Under the pieces are notes generated by a model. The model worked only from the letters and a program-made list of their open reading frames with translations, searched no databases and was not told the DNA's origin. A program made the translations under genes and the position numbers. Below are positions 61,600-64,000 of a stretch of DNA of 64,000 nt, one piece after another; the first letter of the stretch is position 1; the number at the start of each line of letters is the position of its first letter. The DNA is from an uncultured Flavobacteriaceae bacterium. Its GTDB lineage: Bacteria > Bacteroidota > Bacteroidia > Flavobacteriales > Flavobacteriaceae. The stretch spans positions 1 through 64,000 of the forward strand of contig CANMXP010000018.1 in NCBI GenBank assembly GCA_947501845.1, read 5' to 3'.

Positions 61600-63834
61600 T
61601 TATCCTTTAATCTTTGTTTTATTTATTTCGTTTTCTTTTTGCTTTTCAATTTTATCACCAAGTTTATCATTGATAAAATTTGTCATTTTTTTATACAAAT
61701 GCAGTCTTGTATTTCCTCCATAAATGCTATGATTCTTATCTGGGTAAACTGCCCAATCGAATTGTTTATCTGCCTGAATTAAGGCTTCTGCCAATCGCAT
61801 CGTATTTTGTAAATGTACATTATCATCACCTGAACCGTGCACCAATAAAAAATCGCCTTTTAATTTACCCACATGATTTATAGGCGAATTATCGTCATAT
61901 CCACTAGCATTTTCCTGAGGTGTCATCATATAGCGCTCTGTATATATTGTATCATAAAAACGCCAACTACTTACAGGTGCCACAGCTATAGCCATTTTAA
62001 ATACATTATGGCCTTTAAACAAGCAATTACTGCTCATAAAACCACCATAGCTCCATCCCCAAATGCCTATTCTAGATGCATCAATATAGGGGCGTTCACC
62101 TAATTGTTTTGCTGCAGCTATTTGATCTTCTACTTCGTACTTCCCCAATTCGTTTTGAGTTACTTTTTTAAACGCAGCACCTTTTAAACCAGTCCCACGA
62201 CCATCAACACATACAACAATATATCCCTGTTGCGCTAAATGCTGATACCAGTAATCGTTTGCACTGTTCCAACTATTAGAAACAGATTGAGAACCTGGTC
62301 CAGAATATTGAGTCATAAATAATGGATACTGTTTTGATGCATCAAAATCGGCTGGTTTTATCATCCACATATTGAGATCATTTCCATTTATATGAATGGT
62401 ACTAAATACTTTCTTTGATGTTTTATAGTCTGAAAGTTTTTGCGATAAGACATCATTATCTTTTATACTTTTAATTAAATTTCCTGAAGTTGCACTATTT
62501 AAAGTATATTCTGGTGGCGTAGAAGCACTTGAAAAAGTATTAATGAAGTAAGAGAAGTCGGCACTAAAAGAAGCTTTATTGGTGCCCTCGCTTTTTGTTA
62601 ATCTTGTTTTATTACGCCCATTTAATTTAATGGAATATACATCTCTATTTATGGAACCATTTTCAACCGATTGATAAAAAATCTTATTGGTTTTCTCGTC
62701 ATATCCATAGTAGTTAGTGACTTCCCAATTTCCTTTAGTTATTTGATTAATAAGTTTGCCACTTTTATCATAATGGTATATATGATTGAACCCATCTTTT
62801 TCACTAGTCCAGATAAAACTGTTATCTTTTAAAAAGGTCAGGTTATCCGTGACATCAATATAAGCCGTATCTTTTTCTGCTAAAACTAAATTTACGGTAT
62901 TATCCTCAGCGTTTATCATCCATAAGTCCAATTCATTTTGGTGCCTATTCATATAATGTGCGCTTAATATATCTGAATCGTTAGTCCATTTAATACGCGG
63001 AATATAAAAATCGTTATACATTTTACCTACCTTAACCTCTTTTGTTTCCTTTGTACTTAGATTATGAATGTGCAATGAGACTATTGAATTCGCTTCCCCC
63101 GCTTTTGGATACTTAAATACTTGCTGTGTTTGGTAAAGACTTTCACCGTAAACATCCATTGAGAATTCTGGCACCTTAGTTTCATCAAAGCGTATAAAAG
63201 CTATTTTATCACTTGTAGCATTCCACTCGAAAGCACGTACAAAAGCAAACTCTTCTTCATAAACCCAGTCTGTTATTCCATTAATTATAGTATTCTTTTT
63301 TCCATCGAAAGTTATTTGGGTTGTCTCTCCTAACAACAAATCTTTTACATACAAATTATTATCCTTAGCAAAAGCAACTTTATTTCCATCTGGTGAAAAG
63401 GTTGGTTCTTGAATTTTATCTTCATCAATTAGAGTCAAAGATTCGTCATTAACATTATAAACATAATAATTCCCTAAGGTAGAACGACGAAAAATGGACG
63501 CTTCATTGGTCGCTAAAATCACTTTATTTTCATCTTCACTAAAAACATAATCGGTAAAATATGCTATATCTTCCAGTGATTTCGAATTCACTAAGGTATT
63601 AACCTTTTTCAAAGTTTTATAATCATAAATATCTATAGCTGTTGTTCGAGAGTATCTATCAAAATTTAAAACAGAATATTGTTGTCCATTTCCCATAGAA
63701 TGTAAGGCATCCATTCTTTCTGTTCTAAAAGCTCCATCCCAAATGGATTTTAGGGTAATTTCTTTTGTCTGAGCTGGTATAAAAATTGTTGTAAAAAAAC
63801 AAATGCAGAAAGACAATTTTAGGTATTTCATCAA
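61600..63834 (-). CDS. S9 family peptidase, dipeptidyl-peptidase IV type
   Basis: A 744-residue exported serine peptidase. A signal peptide (about residues 1-22, ending IPAQT) precedes the DPP-IV N-terminal beta-propeller (about 30-460) and the alpha/beta hydrolase domain. The catalytic serine is in IGIWGWSYGGFMSS, the aspartate in LLVHGSGDDNVHLQN and the histidine in YPDKNHSIYGG. The propeller has the double-glutamate segment WVYEEEFA, which binds the substrate N-terminus in DPP-IV. It releases dipeptides from periplasmic peptides, which the two adjacent POT transporters would import. Confidence 0.95.
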   Translation of the reverse strand: MMKYLKLSFCICFFTTIFIPAQTKEITLKSIWDGAFRTERMDALHSMGNGQQYSVLNFDRYSRTTAIDIYDYKTLKKVNTLVNSKSLEDIAYFTDYVFSEDENKVILATNEASIFRRSTLGNYYVYNVNDESLTLIDEDKIQEPTFSPDGNKVAFAKDNNLYVKDLLLGETTQITFDGKKNTIINGITDWVYEEEFAFVRAFEWNATSDKIAFIRFDETKVPEFSMDVYGESLYQTQQVFKYPKAGEANSIVSLHIHNLSTKETKEVKVGKMYNDFYIPRIKWTNDSDILSAHYMNRHQNELDLWMINAEDNTVNLVLAEKDTAYIDVTDNLTFLKDNSFIWTSEKDGFNHIYHYDKSGKLINQITKGNWEVTNYYGYDEKTNKIFYQSVENGSINRDVYSIKLNGRNKTRLTKSEGTNKASFSADFSYFINTFSSASTPPEYTLNSATSGNLIKSIKDNDVLSQKLSDYKTSKKVFSTIHINGNDLNMWMIKPADFDASKQYPLFMTQYSGPGSQSVSNSWNSANDYWYQHLAQQGYIVVCVDGRGTGLKGAAFKKVTQNELGKYEVEDQIAAAKQLGERPYIDASRIGIWGWSYGGFMSSNCLFKGHNVFKMAIAVAPVSSWRFYDTIYTERYMMTPQENASGYDDNSPINHVGKLKGDFLLVHGSGDDNVHLQNTMRLAEALIQADKQFDWAVYPDKNHSIYGGNTRLHLYKKMTNFINDKLGDKIEKQKENEINKTKIKG

Positions 63835-63955
63835 AAAAAGTATTTATTTCACAAAATGATGTCAAGTTTACTAAAAATTCTGTAAAAAACCGCCATTATT
63901 AACACTTAAATGACCTTGTGCAAATCAAGGCATTCAATATTCATATCAAGAGTAG

Positions 63956-63963
63956 TATCTTTG
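63956..63963 (+). promoter_or_regulatory. -7 promoter element of the next gene
   Basis: TATCTTTG fits the Bacteroidetes TAnnTTTG element and lies 20 bases before an ATG. A matching -33 element is not evident. Confidence 0.4.
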
Positions 63964-63982
63964 TATTGTAAATTAACATTTT

Positions 63983-64000
63983 ATGAGTAAATCTATTGCT
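63983..64000 (+). CDS. Start of a gene cut by the window end
   Basis: An ATG followed by five codons (MSKSIA) runs off the window. It is divergent from the peptidase gene, with a -7-like element 20 bases upstream. Nothing can be said about the product. Confidence 0.4.

Noticed and set aside
1-64000. CRISPR arrays or cas genes.
   Set aside because: No regularly spaced repeats and no Cas-like proteins were seen on either strand.

Overview
The window comes from a member of the Bacteroidota, almost certainly a Flavobacteriaceae-type bacterium. The evidence is an AT-rich genome, promoters of the TTG / TAnnTTTG type, a type IX secretion C-terminal sorting domain, a Bacteroidetes-style MobA/MobB/MobC mobilization module, a CTnDOT-like tyrosine integrase, a tRNA without an encoded CCA end, and a flavobacterial division/cell wall (dcw) cluster.

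Region 1 (about 161-26643) is an integrated mobilizable element inserted in the 3' end of a tRNA-Arg(UCG) gene. A 14-base identical piece of the tRNA 3' end lies at 161-174 and in the intact tRNA at 26630-26643. The backbone is at the right: ssb, a RadC-like gene, a candidate oriT, a BfmA-type mobilization protein, a relaxase, a coupling ATPase and the integrase. No type IV secretion channel genes are present, so I read it as an integrative mobilizable element that borrows a conjugation pore. The left 16.6 kb is cargo rich in predicted conflict genes: a CDF-like transporter, a 1263-residue TPR / GreAB-C-like / PIN protein, a tail-to-tail AbiEi/AbiEii pair with a duplicated palindromic operator, a TraB/GumN-like protein, an HNH nuclease, a SIR2-like protein, two wHTH/coiled-coil/membrane-anchor proteins, and a two-gene unit encoding a tail-collar-like exported protein and an 873-residue coiled-coil protein with a glycine-rich hydrophobic segment. 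The single genes at about 9.2-13.3 kb are separated by related palindromic spacers, like a cassette array. Between the coupling ATPase and the integrase lies an operon with a degenerate MNT-HEPN protein whose C-terminal domain recurs in three small genes behind it, divergent from an XRE regulator.

Region 2 (26775-43660) is the core dcw cluster on the minus strand, in the order mraZ, rsmH, ftsL-like, ftsI, murE, mraY, a four-helix-bundle gene, murD, ftsW, murG, murC, ftsQ, ftsA, ftsZ, followed by a yqeY-like gene. Upstream of mraZ are three GTGGT boxes at exact 10-bp spacing, a likely MraZ operator. The four-helix-bundle gene interrupts murD-mraY and is bracketed by 11-bp inverted repeats.

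Region 3 (43868-64000) holds ordinary chromosomal genes: an alpha/beta hydrolase, engB, a secreted beta-helix protein with a T9SS tail, an OppC-type permease, a Prc/Tsp protease, surE, lpxB, an NlpC/P60 lipoprotein, comEC, two thioredoxin-like proteins, and a peptide-use block of two POT transporters plus a DPP-IV-type peptidase. The start of one more gene is cut by the window end.
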